64,000 nucleotides of DNA, taken from Collybiopsis luxurians FD-317 M1 (lineage: Eukaryota; Basidiomycota; Agaricomycetes; Agaricales; Omphalotaceae). A program made the translations under genes and the position numbers. Positions within the stretch are counted from its first letter, which is position 1. Each line of letters opens with the position of its first letter. Shown one piece after another: positions 12,576 through 24,530 of this stretch. Where the stretch lies: assembly GCA_000827265.1 (NCBI GenBank), contig KN834788.1:446613-510612 (forward strand). Direction: 5' to 3'. The notes under the pieces are model-generated. The model ran no database searches, was not told the DNA's origin, and saw nothing but the letters and a program-made list of their open reading frames with translations.

Positions 12576-13729
12576 TATTCGCCAATGTAGACAACTGATA
12601 TTGTTTAGCGGAATTTGCCGCATCTTTACCGAGCTCCCTCTGCTGATATGTGGTTGGTTTCTACGTTTAAGTGATGAGTTCCGTCCGCAGTGTTTTGATG
12701 TAGTGATATCTGGTAGACCACGTCTCGACTGAGTGTGTGATACAACAAAGATAGTATATTTGGAATTACCAGAGACTCGGTAAGCGAGGCATATACAATT
12801 CATTTTTTTGCAAAGAGTTGATACATCTAGTATGCCATTACAGATAGTGATCTTTGCATGGACTCATCATTATTGATGTGTCCTGTAGTATGATAAAGGT
12901 TCCAATTGATCCTCATTCCGCACAACAGACCAAAAACTTTCTTGTGCCATAAAGTTCCGCTTGTCCCTGACCATGTAATTGCTAATGAACCGGGTGCTTT
13001 CTTCCTGGGACCTGAGATGAGAGAGCGCCATTATTAGACGAAAATCAAAGGTTGTAACATCTACATCATCTGTGTTTTGAACTACAATCATGGGCTGTTT
13101 CCTTGGATCCCTGTTCTGCAATCAATGATTATGATCACAGACCCCCTCCCCTTGTTTTCATACCAGCTTTGTTTTTTTATTGACATAGGAATAGTGAAGC
13201 AAGTATCAGACAGGAAAACCAAGAACTTCAATCACAATTGTTATCATGGCTACAATTCAGGATGGAGATTATTGACTTCTTGTATCAGCAAGTTTGGACA
13301 ATGATCAGATCATGATCATGATATGTAAACAACCAGCCAGGTACAACAAACAAGGTACATTTATTTTGTCCAATAAAATAAGACACCAGAAAATGAGCCG
13401 CACATCATTTTGGTGATGTGACAAAGGCACTAATCCAAAAGTTTGTGTGCCCAACTGCAATGGAGATCTTGGTAACCGCTTCTCTGACAGGGCTCGTACA
13501 AATTAAATACAATGCTTCAGAAATACACCTGTCCGTCCAAATTTATCAAATTTTACCCACCTGTTTTCTTCAGTTTTACAACATAATCACTAATGCCAGA
13601 TGTGAATTCAGAAGTCATACCGCAGTGCTGACTAATCCCAATTTTAGCATCATGATGATTGATAGAGCTATTGGTACCATGGTATATAAAGAGGAACAAT
13701 TGACAAACGAAGTATTCTCTACTCTAGTC
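12576..13729. other. Intergenic, nothing recognised
   Basis: Sequence between the right end of duplicated copy B and the start of the plus-strand membrane-protein gene. Short ORFs on both strands lack homology or intron logic that I can recognise. The last part contains the promoter of the gene at 13730, including TATATAAA at 13683-13690, about 40 bp upstream of its ATG. Confidence 0.45.
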
Positions 13730-15059
13730 ATGACTCCCAAAGAGCAGCAGATCATTGCCTCCTATGCCACTGACATCCGCACCAACATTATATCTGATGT
13801 ATTAGTATTGGTGACCGGCCTTGGTATGTGTGACCTAACCTTGTTAAAACTCTCTATGTCATGTGGAAATAATTGATAATGAATTACTTCTTCTAGGTGT
13901 ATCCATTCTAGGAGTGTTCATTGCGACTCACCTCCTAGTGTATGCAATCTCCAAAACTACTTTCAAGAATTTGAGCTAACATGTTTGCTGGATTGTAATT
14001 TTTACCTCCTTTATAGAACTAAAGCCTGGAACCATTCACGATTTATCCTGCTCACTTGCCTTATCATTGCTTTTACGGCATCGACTTGGTCCACTATTGT
14101 TGCAGCAGCTTTCCCGCACATACAAGACCAGGTTGTTTTTGTTTCAATCAAGCCAGAAGTCCAGGGAGAACTTGAAACCAAGGCCCAGATATCAATCAAG
14201 GAAACATTGCCACTGCAATATATGTCAAGTTGGGATGTAACAATTCCTGCGAGTTTACTTTTTTATGTTCCTCATCCAACAGCTAAATTCTGTTATCTAG
14301 ATGCTTTTAAGCGATTTCACTGTAATCTGGAGAGCGTGGGTATTATTTCAGCAGGAAAGGCATTGGAGGGTTGCACTTTGTGCTCTCATGGTCATAAACA
14401 TTGGTGTGTAGTAGCATCCATAATGGTTCGCTCAGCACTGAATCCTGTGCGGGCACGAAAATTCAAATAGGGATCAGTATTGCTGATTGTATCCTGGATA
14501 ACATCGATATCAGGTTGATAATATCCCGCTCCGATACCATCTTAGACTGGTTATCCGTCGTCATTTCCCTCATAGTCAACATTTTTGCAACAAGTTTGAT
14601 TGCATGGAAGGCATGGTAAGTGCTTTATTCTTCTTCCATGCTGCTACTCAACTCTCACCTTCCACTACGTGCAGGAATCACCATCATACCTTGAAAGAAG
14701 CTGCAGTCCACAGAAGAACTAGGATTCAGAATATCCTACTTCTCTTGATTGAATCTGGTGCCACATATTGCACAATACAAGCCCTCTATACAGCTATTAC
14801 CCTGCTGAACATATACAGCCCTGCGAATACAGCAATTTTTGCAGCCGCTCAGTTTATTTCTGATATATTTGCTTTGGCCTCTGTGAGTCTCAACCTCTTT
14901 CTTCCAAGGCTGGATGGTGCTTAAATGCGAAATTGGTAGACATGGTATCCTATTGCAGTCATCATCTTAACCAACATGGCTAACTCTTCAGTAATTGAGT
15001 CTTTCCATATCAATTGGACCATGGAAAGGTCTCAGAGGGAAGAGTGTGTTTCAATTTGA
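13730..15059 (+). CDS. Multi-pass membrane protein, Agaricomycete family (copy 2)
   Basis: The start is the ATG of MTPKEQQIIASYATDI, matching the start of the paralogue at 7250. Exon 1 is 13730-13822, exon 2 begins at 13897 (GVSILGVFIATHLL), and later exons encode FILLTCLIIAFTASTWSTIV, LLSDFTVIWRAWVLFQ, a segment ending ALMVINIG, DWLSVVISLIVNIFATSLIA, RTRIQNILLLLIESG, and a terminal exon starting TWYPIAVIILTN with TGA at 15057-15059. Seven hydrophobic helices are predicted by eye. The architecture, helix motifs and exon order match the gene at 5912-7250, so the two are divergent paralogues. The last exons differ in length and sequence (the tails end EECVSI here and GMNSLE there). Function is unknown. 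A TATATAAA box lies about 40 bp upstream. Confidence 0.76.
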
Positions 15060-15627
15060 AGCATGATTGTCTAATCAGACTTTGGAAGGGCAGAGTGACT
15101 GTTCAAAGGCCAACTGAATGCTTGCCGAATTATAAACAGTGAAATAAGCACGATAATACCACATAGTCTGAATAGAACACTTCCAATTTCCAGCTGTGGA
15201 TGTGTTCTTCGGTGCAGCTTTGAATTCCACTCCATGTGAGATGAGATTGGCGAGCCCATTTATATAGAAGTCTGATCTTGCATTAGGCATCTGATACAGT
15301 AATAACTGTGCTTTGTCAAACTGATGCTCTTTTTGAGATCACTCGATGCCATATAAAGTTCTCTGCCTGCTTGGTCTCCTTGCACTCTACAATCTATTCG
15401 CTCTTACCAAGTGATGGTCAATAAGTTGGACCAGTGTTGCCGCAGCTCAGTCCATGAATCTGGTGAACCTGGACCGAACATGGACCTGGACTTCATGGTT
15501 AGCTGCTAAGGTTCAAGATCCAAGAGCTTCTGGACCAGACATGGGGTTCAGGTTTGAGGTTTGTCACAAAGGGCAGGTTCGCAGGCCGAAGAAAATTGCT
15601 GCAACGCTGATATTATTAAGTCCCGGT

Positions 15628-15760
15628 TCTCACTGAGTCTTAGCTTGTGCAAAAGTACTACTAAATTACTAGTCGCACCACTACATGGATCATATCGACT
15701 GTTAAATGCACACAACTTTGAGCCCTGATGGTAGTAAATGAGCAGTTGTAACTTGGCACC
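15628..15760 (+). repeat. Small dispersed repeat, copy 1
   Basis: Shares ACCACTACATGG and ACACAACTTTGAGCCC, with similar spacing, and a following AGCAGTTGTA-like block with 18180-18312. Diverged, about 110-130 bp. Origin unknown. Confidence 0.55.
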
Positions 15761-18179
15761 TGGGCCAACACTAACTTGCAGCAGGTACTTGTGCCTTTTT
15801 CAGTATGTTGGAAGAAATCATGCGGGTACGATCTTGGCTGTGTAAAATGTAATAAAAACTAACTGAAATTGTGTAAAATTGCCTGTTGTGGAACAAGCAC
15901 AAAATCATCAAAGCATAAACTCGGCACTCCATTTTATTAGAACTTGGATACCTATGGGAAAAACATGTTGGAGTTTCCGATCCATGATAGCCAACGGAAC
16001 GCTCGCCGCACCCTTGTTTTTGCTTCCGCCAGTTTGAGGGTTTGATAGCCTCCAGCTTATTTATTTTTTATTGACAGTATGGCTGCGTAATATGGTAGAT
16101 AGTTCAACCTATCAGTAGAAATTGCATATAATGTACCGTACGAAAAATTTGTTCCCTGCGTGTTTGCTAGGGCTTTTCACTATTAGACCGGAATATTTGC
16201 CTTGTTCTCGCATTTATTCCAACAAGACATCTGAGAAAGAGAAACAATGTACTTTGTTCAAGATACGGAGACACTTACGAAGCATTGCCAGACGTATTGT
16301 CGTGGTTTGAAAATTTGCTGCAGTTGAATGTTGCGACCTTGGTAGCATCTTTAGTAGTGAGTATAATATTTTGCCGTAGAATGGACTCGCAAATGTTCAT
16401 TACGGCGGAGCCACTCAGGAAACATGGAGAATTCTATGTAATTGAGGATGTTGAGGAACACCCGTGTCATCGATTGTCCGGTGAAGCGGGCAGAGCCCAC
16501 CTCGAGTGAGCTATATGCGGATGAACATGGCTGCATACTGCTGAGGAACTAGTGACATGTGTGACAGACTATATAGCTACGGCATCCCGGCCCGAACCCC
16601 CTACTCCACCGGCCACTCTGCACAGCTCTATTCCCCCGTTTCATCTTTGTTTCTGTTGACTCGAACTGCTTATTAGCCTATATCTACATTGTAGTTAGTG
16701 TCAGCCAAATACATTCAATATTCAGCTTACGCAGCCTGGTCTTTTGCCCGAACAATCCCAAGGTTCGGATATGAACGTTCATTATCGGGGACCGGGATAT
16801 GAAGCGTTTGTCTGCTTAGCTGTTTGATGTTAATCATGTATTTTCCGCTCAGAAGCTTCTAAAATTGTTCCGTTACGATCTTCGAGCAGCCTGCATGCAC
16901 TAAAACAATACCTGGATCTTTACTCTAGTGTACGTACTCAAGGCGAACTGCTGAACTTTAAATTTTTTCGAATCTCAAGCCCGAAGATGAGCATTGAAAG
17001 CGGCCGGAGCCGTACCTATCATTCATTATGGAAGTCCACACTGGTTCGCAGTTTCCCCATTGAACACACGCATGTGATTTAGTTGCGCTAGATGCTCTTC
17101 ATGTTATAATGAACTGTCAAAAAATGTTCCTGGAGTCGAGAACGCTTTTTGAAAGTTGGACAGTTCTCGTTCCGGTACATGGGCATAGTAAGCACTCGGA
17201 AGGTACCCGGATTATTACGGTGGGCGGTGAATCACACGTAAGGTTCCTGTCGATTCTCTGCTCCTTGTGTGCAGTATTGGGCTGCTCACACCTGCTGTGC
17301 TCATAGCCAGCTCCACCGTCTGTCAGTTTCTGCCGTTCATACACCAGATCCGAGTCGAGTCTTTCCCGCATCTTTATATCTCCGTTGTTATTGGAACGCT
17401 GAATTTCTCGGCATTAAAGGAACGGCGTAGACGCGCAAGTGCATTTACAGTATTATGCATCCGAAGCGTTGGATACGTTAAATATTCTCGAGAACAGCAA
17501 TTATCCTCGGTAAGTTATCAATTTGCCGTTAGGATTCCTGCTGTTGAGGAATCCTGAAATCTGTTGTGATTCCAAGTTTATAGCACGACGGCACGGTGCC
17601 GTTCTAGAGGGCTCGATGAAAATTTACTGCAGCGATGGCGAAAATTGTTTCACGACTTAATTCAGGTCTAGTAGAAGCCTCGTCTCCACTCTCCTATTCG
17701 GTTTTGGGCAAATTATTTCGCACTGGGTAGGACGGTCCATACAGTGGGTAATATCAATGTTACCGAGGCTGATCCGACTACGTTGACGGTCGTGATATTG
17801 TGCTTTCGAGATTACTAGGAGTGGCGTTAGGATATTTATAAGTCGTGTTTTGACCGAGGTTTGCCCAATTTTCCTGTACAAGGCTCGGCTGTGGGTGGCA
17901 TTAGGCATCGTTTGTAATCGTTGCTGTGATGGTTCTGAGGAGAAACATTTACGAAAGTTAGCTGTGGACATTAAGCTCGCATATAGCTTTAAATTCTCCC
18001 CCATGTCAGACGAGCCTGGCAAGCCTAAAAAGTTCCATCCCGCTCTAAGTTTCTGATGTGTCCTTTCATCATCAAATTGTCGCCCTTTTTTTGCGGATGC
18101 TGTATAGAATTGTGCCAAATCGATCCCTTCGCACTTTACAGCCTATCAACTTACCACGCGATGACCAATGATCCCCAAT

Positions 18180-18312
18180 GCACATTGAGCCTGAGCTAGC
18201 GACAGGCTCGCGTCCGAGGACCAGCAAGACTGGTACCACTACATGGCTTCCCAACAACCATCTCTCGGACACAACTTTGAGCCCCATAGCAGCGCATGCG
18301 CAGTTGTACTCT
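18180..18312 (+). repeat. Small dispersed repeat, copy 2
   Basis: Partner of 15628-15760 in the same orientation: ACCACTACATGG at about 18236, ACACAACTTTGAGCCCC at about 18269 and GCAGTTGTA at about 18298. It lies about 300 bp upstream of the next gene, so part may act in its promoter (speculative). Confidence 0.55.
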
Positions 18313-18636
18313 CCCTAAGCGATGAGCGATTACTTATTTCCAGTTTCTTTTCTGATGAACCAACAAGGAAACCATTTCAAGAGAAAGATCACTGAGAGCT
18401 GTATATCTGTTGCCTCTTCCAGTTGTCCCTTGTGCTCCCTTTGAAATGAAAGAGCTATCGAACTCGACGGATGTGGCTATCCGGGATGGCAATGATGAAA
18501 TGATGGGAACCTTCGTTGAACATTAACCACCATGTGCCCCGTTGAATTGACCCTGAGAACGATACGATCCTGGGGGATCTTCCGTTGAATCCTATCCGCC
18601 ATCTTCTTTCTTCGCCTTCGTCTTCTTCCCTATGTT

Positions 18637-21487
18637 ATGCATTTGCGTTTTTACTTGCTTTTTGCATCCATAGCCCTTCCTATAGCTGATGTTGCTGGTG
18701 ATGCTGGTGCTGAGGTAAGTACTCTATGGCTCGTCTATTGCGCCCAGTGTTGACGTCAATTAGGCCTCTCCGTATTCTTTCGTTTGTCGGATTTTCGACC
18801 CTTTATGAGCTGATTTTAATGCCAGTTTCGTAGTTAAACAATAACCAAGGTGGAAGTCCATGTGATATGAAGAGTCAGGTCGAGGACTGTCCGAATTCTG
18901 GTTCTTCCAAGGTTCGCGACGGTGCGTATGTTGATGTCGGAGGTACTGAATGTGAACTGATTTCTATGTCAAACAGCTGGTCCTAGTGGAATCGTTCCCC
19001 GGTCTTCTCCTTCGCCAAACAATTGTACCTGGTAAGACTCCAATATAAGGCCTGCTGTGAAGTTATTAAGGCTTCCAAAAGTTCAAACGTTTACTTTAAC
19101 GTTTGGAGTGCTTGTCTACTGTTAACTGGCACTGCAAACTTGATGGTTCCTTCGAATAACTGGACGGATACGTGTAAACAGCAAGGCTTCGAAATGACTA
19201 ACAGCTTGTCTAGCCAGTCAAAAAATCAGGATCTTCCTTCATGGGCGTATATAGAGCTCCCTGCCAACCAGACCTTCAATATTGCCCAAGCTTTCAGCTG
19301 TAAGTGGATCCTCTCTTTCTAGCATAGTCACTGAGATTTCCGATTTAGTGACCAGCCCGAATTCGAAACACAACATATCTCGAATTGTTACCCCCGTTGT
19401 TGTAGGAATAGCCGTTTTCACTCTATTATTCGGCGGGTTCATTATATGGCGCTCGAAGAAGTCCGGCTCTCTACAACGGATGTGGGTCCCAGTCGCGCGT
19501 GGGTTGAGAAATGGATTTGGAACGAGTAAAATCACGACTGGGAGTCGTGATCAAGGATGGGTCATCGACCGTCCGGTAGAGTCAATTCGCGAACTGGAAA
19601 TGCTTTCTACGTCTTCGCGGCGGTCCACCGGTCACATCAGGTTGTCCTCATCCACCTCGTCTGCCTCCCTCGACTTCGTCAAACCTGGTAAAACGACGTG
19701 GGCTCTTCCAGGTAAAAACCTGTGGAAGAACTCATCACTGGGGAGGACAATACGCCGGACTGCTGATCTACTTCCGGTTCCTTGGAGGGGCGGCCCTGTT
19801 ACTGTCCAATCTATCTCTCCCCCGAGGAAATTTGAGATAGATGCGACGAGCGCGCGCACAGGGAGAACCGAATCGACGCTGGAGAATTATCGCAGAGGTG
19901 GATTTAGGCTCACTGGCACCCCTACCGAAACAACAGAGTCTGGACCTCCTACAAGCCGTTATGATTATCACGAAATTATAGACGCAATTGAAGAAGAACC
20001 GGAAGACAGCGACCTTGACCTCGACGAATTGAACCTCGATGATGACAGCACTCGCCTCATTTCTCGTCGTGATCGGCAAGCGTCTGACGATGTGATGGTT
20101 ATTTCGGAGAGTGACAATTTTACCGTCAACACACCATCTACCCAATCGGCAGCTCATCGAATCCCCCCCTCACCTGCTCGACCCCGGTCTGACAGCCCAA
20201 TTGAGCCAGTACGTGTCCCTTTGCGTTTCCGCGTTTTTCTGATGGAACCTGACTTAATTTATCCATTTCTACTAGATTGAACCTCCCCCTGAGTCTCCCG
20301 TCCGAAATCGTCCACAGAAGAAATGGACTCGACGTGCACCTCCTGCGCCTGACTATCCCGCTCCTCTTCCTAATAAATCACCGTCTTATTCACCGCCCCG
20401 TACGAACCAGCTTTTAGCCAAATCTTCTATTGACACTGTACTACAATCTTCCAATACATCTGCATCTAAAACTCCTCCGTCACACTCATCCCCTCAAAGA
20501 AGACCACTTCCGTTGCCAAATCCGCATGGCGCGGCCTCTGTATCATCACGTCCCACAGGTAATCCTGCGGCTTCACAACCTTTTGTACCCATACCTCCTC
20601 CTCCGCCACCATCATTCCATCCAGGCGCTTCCATATCTACCAAACCACTTCTCCATGCCAGTCCTAATTCCCGTCCTGTACCGCTTCCACAAAGACCGCC
20701 GCAGGGACATCCCATGACTCACAACCGCAACCCTTCTTCATCCACCGACGTAACCTCCGAATCCTTCCCGTTTGTATCCTCTCCACCCTATCGTTCCTCA
20801 CCTCTCCCAGAGGAAATACGTATCGCGCGATCCGGATCACCACCTCCTCCGCCCTCCATGCCTAACTCACCGCCATTCTTCAAGACCCAGTTTTCCAACT
20901 CAAAATCTCACCTCGGCAATGAATCTGCTGGCCGAAGTACCACTGGCGGTGGCGTTAGCCGTTCCCCTCCGGCAGCGGCCTCTCCCCCTGCTCCCTCTCC
21001 CCCTCTGCCACATCAACGTCATCAACAGCATCATCGCCTCATGTCACTACCGTCGACTAGTAGCCTCGATCATGGTCGCGGACCTGGCTCTCCGGGTCTT
21101 AGTTTTACATCAAGTGGGCTAGGGTCGGCTGAGGGTCACAGCTCCAATAGCTCTTTCGCCTTTGCCCACGAATCCGGAGTCGCAGATCATCCCGGCTACC
21201 CTTTCGAAGCCACGCTTGCAAATCCCCATACGCGAATGCATTTTCGTAATCTTTCTGTGGACAGTCTCACGAGCCTGCCTTCTGCTCGAAATCAACCGCA
21301 TGGCCAACATAATCATACACGTTCTGACGAGACGGATGAATCGCCCGTAGACCCCGCTCTGTTGTTCCCGGGTGCTGTTCGTGGTGCACGTGTTATGGGT
21401 CAAAGGTCTGGTGCAAGGGGAGGAAGTGGTGGAAGTGGTGGTCATGCTGGCGGTGGTGCGAATCCTACCGAAGACGTTGATCTCTGA
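18637..21487 (+). CDS. Signal-peptide, single-TM protein with long Pro/Ser-rich cytoplasmic tail
   Basis: Exon 1 (18637-18714) encodes a classic secretion signal beginning MHLRFYLLFASIALP. Cys-containing ectodomain exons follow (ACCEVIKASKSSNVYF, then LPSWAYIELPANQTF), with probable N-glycosylation sites. After an intron at 19300-19348 comes a membrane span (VTPVVVGIAVFTLLFGGFII) and a basic stop-transfer WRSKK. The tail is disordered, with an acidic patch (EEEPEDSDLDLDELNLDDD), polyproline runs and a Gly-rich end, after an intron at 20209-20275. Such proteins are common in basidiomycetes and are often compared with cell-wall sensors; that role is inference here. The junctions around 18900-19070 are uncertain: I could not find an intron near 19030 that joins the flanking frames cleanly. 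The shorter upstream ATG at 18632 is out of frame. Confidence 0.78.
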
Positions 21488-22413
21488 GCCCACAGCTCAC
21501 CCCGACTCGCAGCTCACTCCAGAAACGTTCCTGCTAACGGACTTTCCGCATTTGGCTAGGTCGGTGACAGGCGGCATAGGCGGTGTAAGGGACGACGCCA
21601 ACGAGGACATTTTGAATTTTTAGGTTTTCTCGACGAATTAGATGGACTACATTTATTGAAACTATTTATTTTATCTTTCATTTCCGCATGAGCCTTTTTC
21701 TTTTGTATTTGCTCGAATTGCTCTTCCACTTTCGCATCTTTTGCAGAGGGCAAGCTCTTCCGTAATGAGACTTTGGAGTAGGGGGGTGGCAACTTTTGGT
21801 ACGGGGTGAAGAAATGTATCATACACATTTGACATACATCTGCAATGAAATTTATGAGATCGATTCCAGGTTATTTGGGATCTGGGAGGATTTGAGAATA
21901 TTTTCTCGGTATCTATGTTTCCTTGGAAAGGCGACAAAATTCAGACGTCAAAGACTGCAGGGATAGAGGAGATGATAAGCAAAGGGTTTGAAGAGTATTC
22001 GGAAACGAGATAACCTCTAAAACATATTCAAGGAGCGAAAAGGTTATTCGGCCGATATGCGAGCTAAGCGTACGCCGTAAAACCCTTCGGCCGTTGCCGT
22101 AGACATAGGAGCAGAGGTAACCACAACGCCAAAGATTAATACACTTTTGCGACGCGTTCTCACAGGAGATAACCTTTACAGGGAAAGTTTTTTTTGAAGG
22201 AACCCAGACGATGTACATATGTAAGATCTAAATAGCCTTCCAAAAGATATGTATTGTGGCACCTGAGCCACGTACATTCCGTTCAAACAGATCAGAATAA
22301 ATCCCTTACTCGGTCATCCCTGCAAATTGAATTTTCAGGTTGTTCTGTCGTTAAAACCCGCGACTTGTGTTCGAACCCTTGTTTGTTTTTTCCCCTCCAC
22401 TTTCGTTTCAGCA
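21488..22413. other. Intergenic, nothing recognised
   Basis: Spacer of about 0.9 kb covering the 3' flank of the membrane-protein gene and the promoter of the first DUF6533 gene. Only shadow ORFs are present. Confidence 0.5.
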
Positions 22414-23800
22414 ATGGAGACGAGAGTCGCCGTATCAGGTCAGTTGAAAGCAGAAGTAGGATGATGGGCTGTAACGCATTTTTTTGAAGTGCTGGTCTTC
22501 TTAATGACTGGGCTTGATGTCGTTTTGACGCGAAAGAAGGAGTCGGAATTCGTATGGACGTGAGTACGCTTCTTCCGCGGTATCGATCAACTCCACATTT
22601 AATGTCAACGTGTCGCCAGAAAGCCATTCAGACTAACGTTGGTGCGGTTCCTCTATCTTCTGGCGCGGTATCTGGCCCTTTTGATTCTACTGTGCGTGCA
22701 AGGAGGCTCACTTTCGGTTCGAGCGCAAAGCTGACGTCCATGATTACAGTGTGGAAATCACCTTCATGTGCTTAATAACCGCTGAAATCTCTGAAACCAA
22801 GCAAGCTCCAGAATACTCTTGCTTGTCGTTGTTGACTTTTCAGTGCGTCTCGTCTCAATGCATGTTGCTCGTATTACATTTAATCCTAATGCTTCGAGGT
22901 GAGCATGACGGTAGCGATTGATCTTGGATGATCCTACTGATGCGGATCTGTCTTGAGTATTGGCGCTTTACCACCAAAGTCTTTTCATAGGCGCGCCTGT
23001 GTCACTACTTATTATCGGAAGATTTACGGGAGTGACGGCGGGAGTGTTACACGGATTGGCCCGTACTCCGTCACCCCTCAAATTTAGTGGACCTTGTCTC
23101 ATTGAAGTGGTTCCTGGTACGAGTGCAGTCGGAAATCCTTTTCTGCCTTTTGTGTAAGTACAACAGTGCTCTATCACCGTGACGTCAACGCACAGGAATG
23201 GCTGACAAATCTGCGACCAGCTTTGGAGAGCTGTTTACTCAGGTCATTCTGCATGGGTTGGCGTGGAAGCGGACCATCTGGGATCTCCGGGTCTTTGCAT
23301 CCCGGCCTGCTTGGTTCTCTGTGCTGAACCGAGATAATTTGAACGTTTTCATCGGTATCGCAGGTATGACGTGAACCCCATGCTTTGTTACCTTAGGCTG
23401 ATAGCCGTCATTAGTGGCAATGATTGCGATGACCGTTTCCGCAGTGAAGAACGTAGGGATGGCGGATATTTTTATATTTCCGTCAGTGATCTTGTTTAAT
23501 TCAAATTAGCAGAAGCTCTGAATGTCAACAGACTTTGGATAACATTCCTTTCTTTTGCGGTGAGAGACAATCACTTTACTGTTAACTCGATCACTGAGCT
23601 CAATTCCACAGGCAACGAGAATTATCCTCAACCTTCACACCCTAGATCCATCTGATGGGACTTCATCATCTAAACCAATGGAGCTGACCACCATAACTGA
23701 TGTTTCATCATGGGATGAGCCATGGGACACAACTACATTTCAAAATACTGAATCAGAACTATGCAGTGATCACTCTGAGCAGGATATAGCTAGTCTATGA
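22414..23800 (+). CDS. DUF6533-type multi-pass membrane protein (tandem copy 1, possible frame break)
   Basis: A very short first exon (METRVAVS) joins LVFLMTGLDVVLTRKKESEF with VWT, then KPFRLTLVRFLYLLARYLAL, the N-terminal signature of DUF6533 proteins (a VLT...E..xVW motif followed by a helix ending ARY). Further exons encode MLLVLHLILMLR, a helix with IIGRFTGVTAGVLHGLA, FGELFTQVILHGLAWKRTIW and a C-terminal soluble tail ending SEQDIASL at the TGA 23798-23800. It is paralogous to the next gene, which has the same exon order. At the junction around 23484-23512, no GT-AG pair I tested joins the upstream frame (ending IFP) to the downstream frame (ALNVNRLWITFLSFA), whereas the paralogue joins cleanly there. 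This suggests a one-base frameshift or a splice site I missed. The exon between the ARY helix and MLLVLH is also unclear. Function unknown. Confidence 0.68.
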
Positions 23801-24530
23801 CAACTTGTTTAATAACCCTACAGTAATACTTACAGAAATAGTTCTTCGGTGTATAAATGCTCGATCTCGTGAGAACAAAATAAAGAGTGAACAATTGGCA
23901 ATATGTTTATACTTATACAACATCATCGGCATTGACATAAATTAGAGCAAGCAGCCCATAGTTCATGCTCAGTTTATGCAATATACGAAAGTTAACTCAA
24001 GCTCCAATCGGATCTGTCGGTTCTCGGTTTTGATTTCTAAAGCCTATGTCCATAGGGCGGTTGTTTGACACACCATCTTCTCCACTAATCTATCACGGCC
24101 TTCAAAGAAGTTTTTCTTGGTCAAAAGTTGAGAGTCTTTCTGTCATGCTTGAGGTAGAATCCTCGCGGCATTCGGCTGCTTCAGCAGTCCTAGTCCACCA
24201 GGTAATTTGTAAGTAGCCATACTTCTTACTCAGCTTTTTACAGTGCTCCAGTCTCGAATTAGGCGCAAGTGAATGTTTGTGAATTCTTCCCGCACTACGC
24301 CAACGTTAGTTTACAGAGATGATTCCTCTCGTAAATATGTATATAGCAGCGGAGTCACAATTTATGATGCGTCGTACGATAGTGCAAGCAATGACAGTGT
24401 CAGAATGAATCCAACCCTGACTGCCGGAGTGGGGAGTCATCGAAAGCACTTAACTATAAAGTAAGCGGCAGTCGATCGAACCCGCTGCATCTACCCTCCT
24501 TCCCACATCCTCCCTCCCATCCAGCCCTCG
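23801..24530. other. Spacer between tandem DUF6533 paralogues
   Basis: About 730 bp without a supported gene; it should hold the promoter of the downstream paralogue. Confidence 0.5.

Larger units (their letters stand above)
15060..18636. other. Gene-poor region, no supported gene
   Basis: About 3.6 kb with only short ORFs that show no family motif and no splice-consistent continuation. It holds a small diverged repeat pair (listed separately). A stretch near 16570-16740, with a TATATAG box followed by a C-rich tract and a T-rich tail, resembles a decayed LTR, but I could not find a matching partner or target-site duplication. Confidence 0.5.

Noticed and set aside
12870..13121. Minus-strand ORF of 83 codons next to the membrane-protein gene
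   Set aside because: Composition is protein-like, but I found no adjoining exons or family motif.
16570..16740. Solo LTR
   Set aside because: TATA and pyrimidine tract are suggestive, but there is no TG...CA border pair, partner or target-site duplication.
19768..20157. Minus-strand ORF of 129 codons
   Set aside because: Antisense shadow of the signal/TM protein gene at 18637-21487.
22365..22400. GTTCGAACC as a tRNA B box
   Set aside because: No matching A box or cloverleaf at the right distance on either strand.
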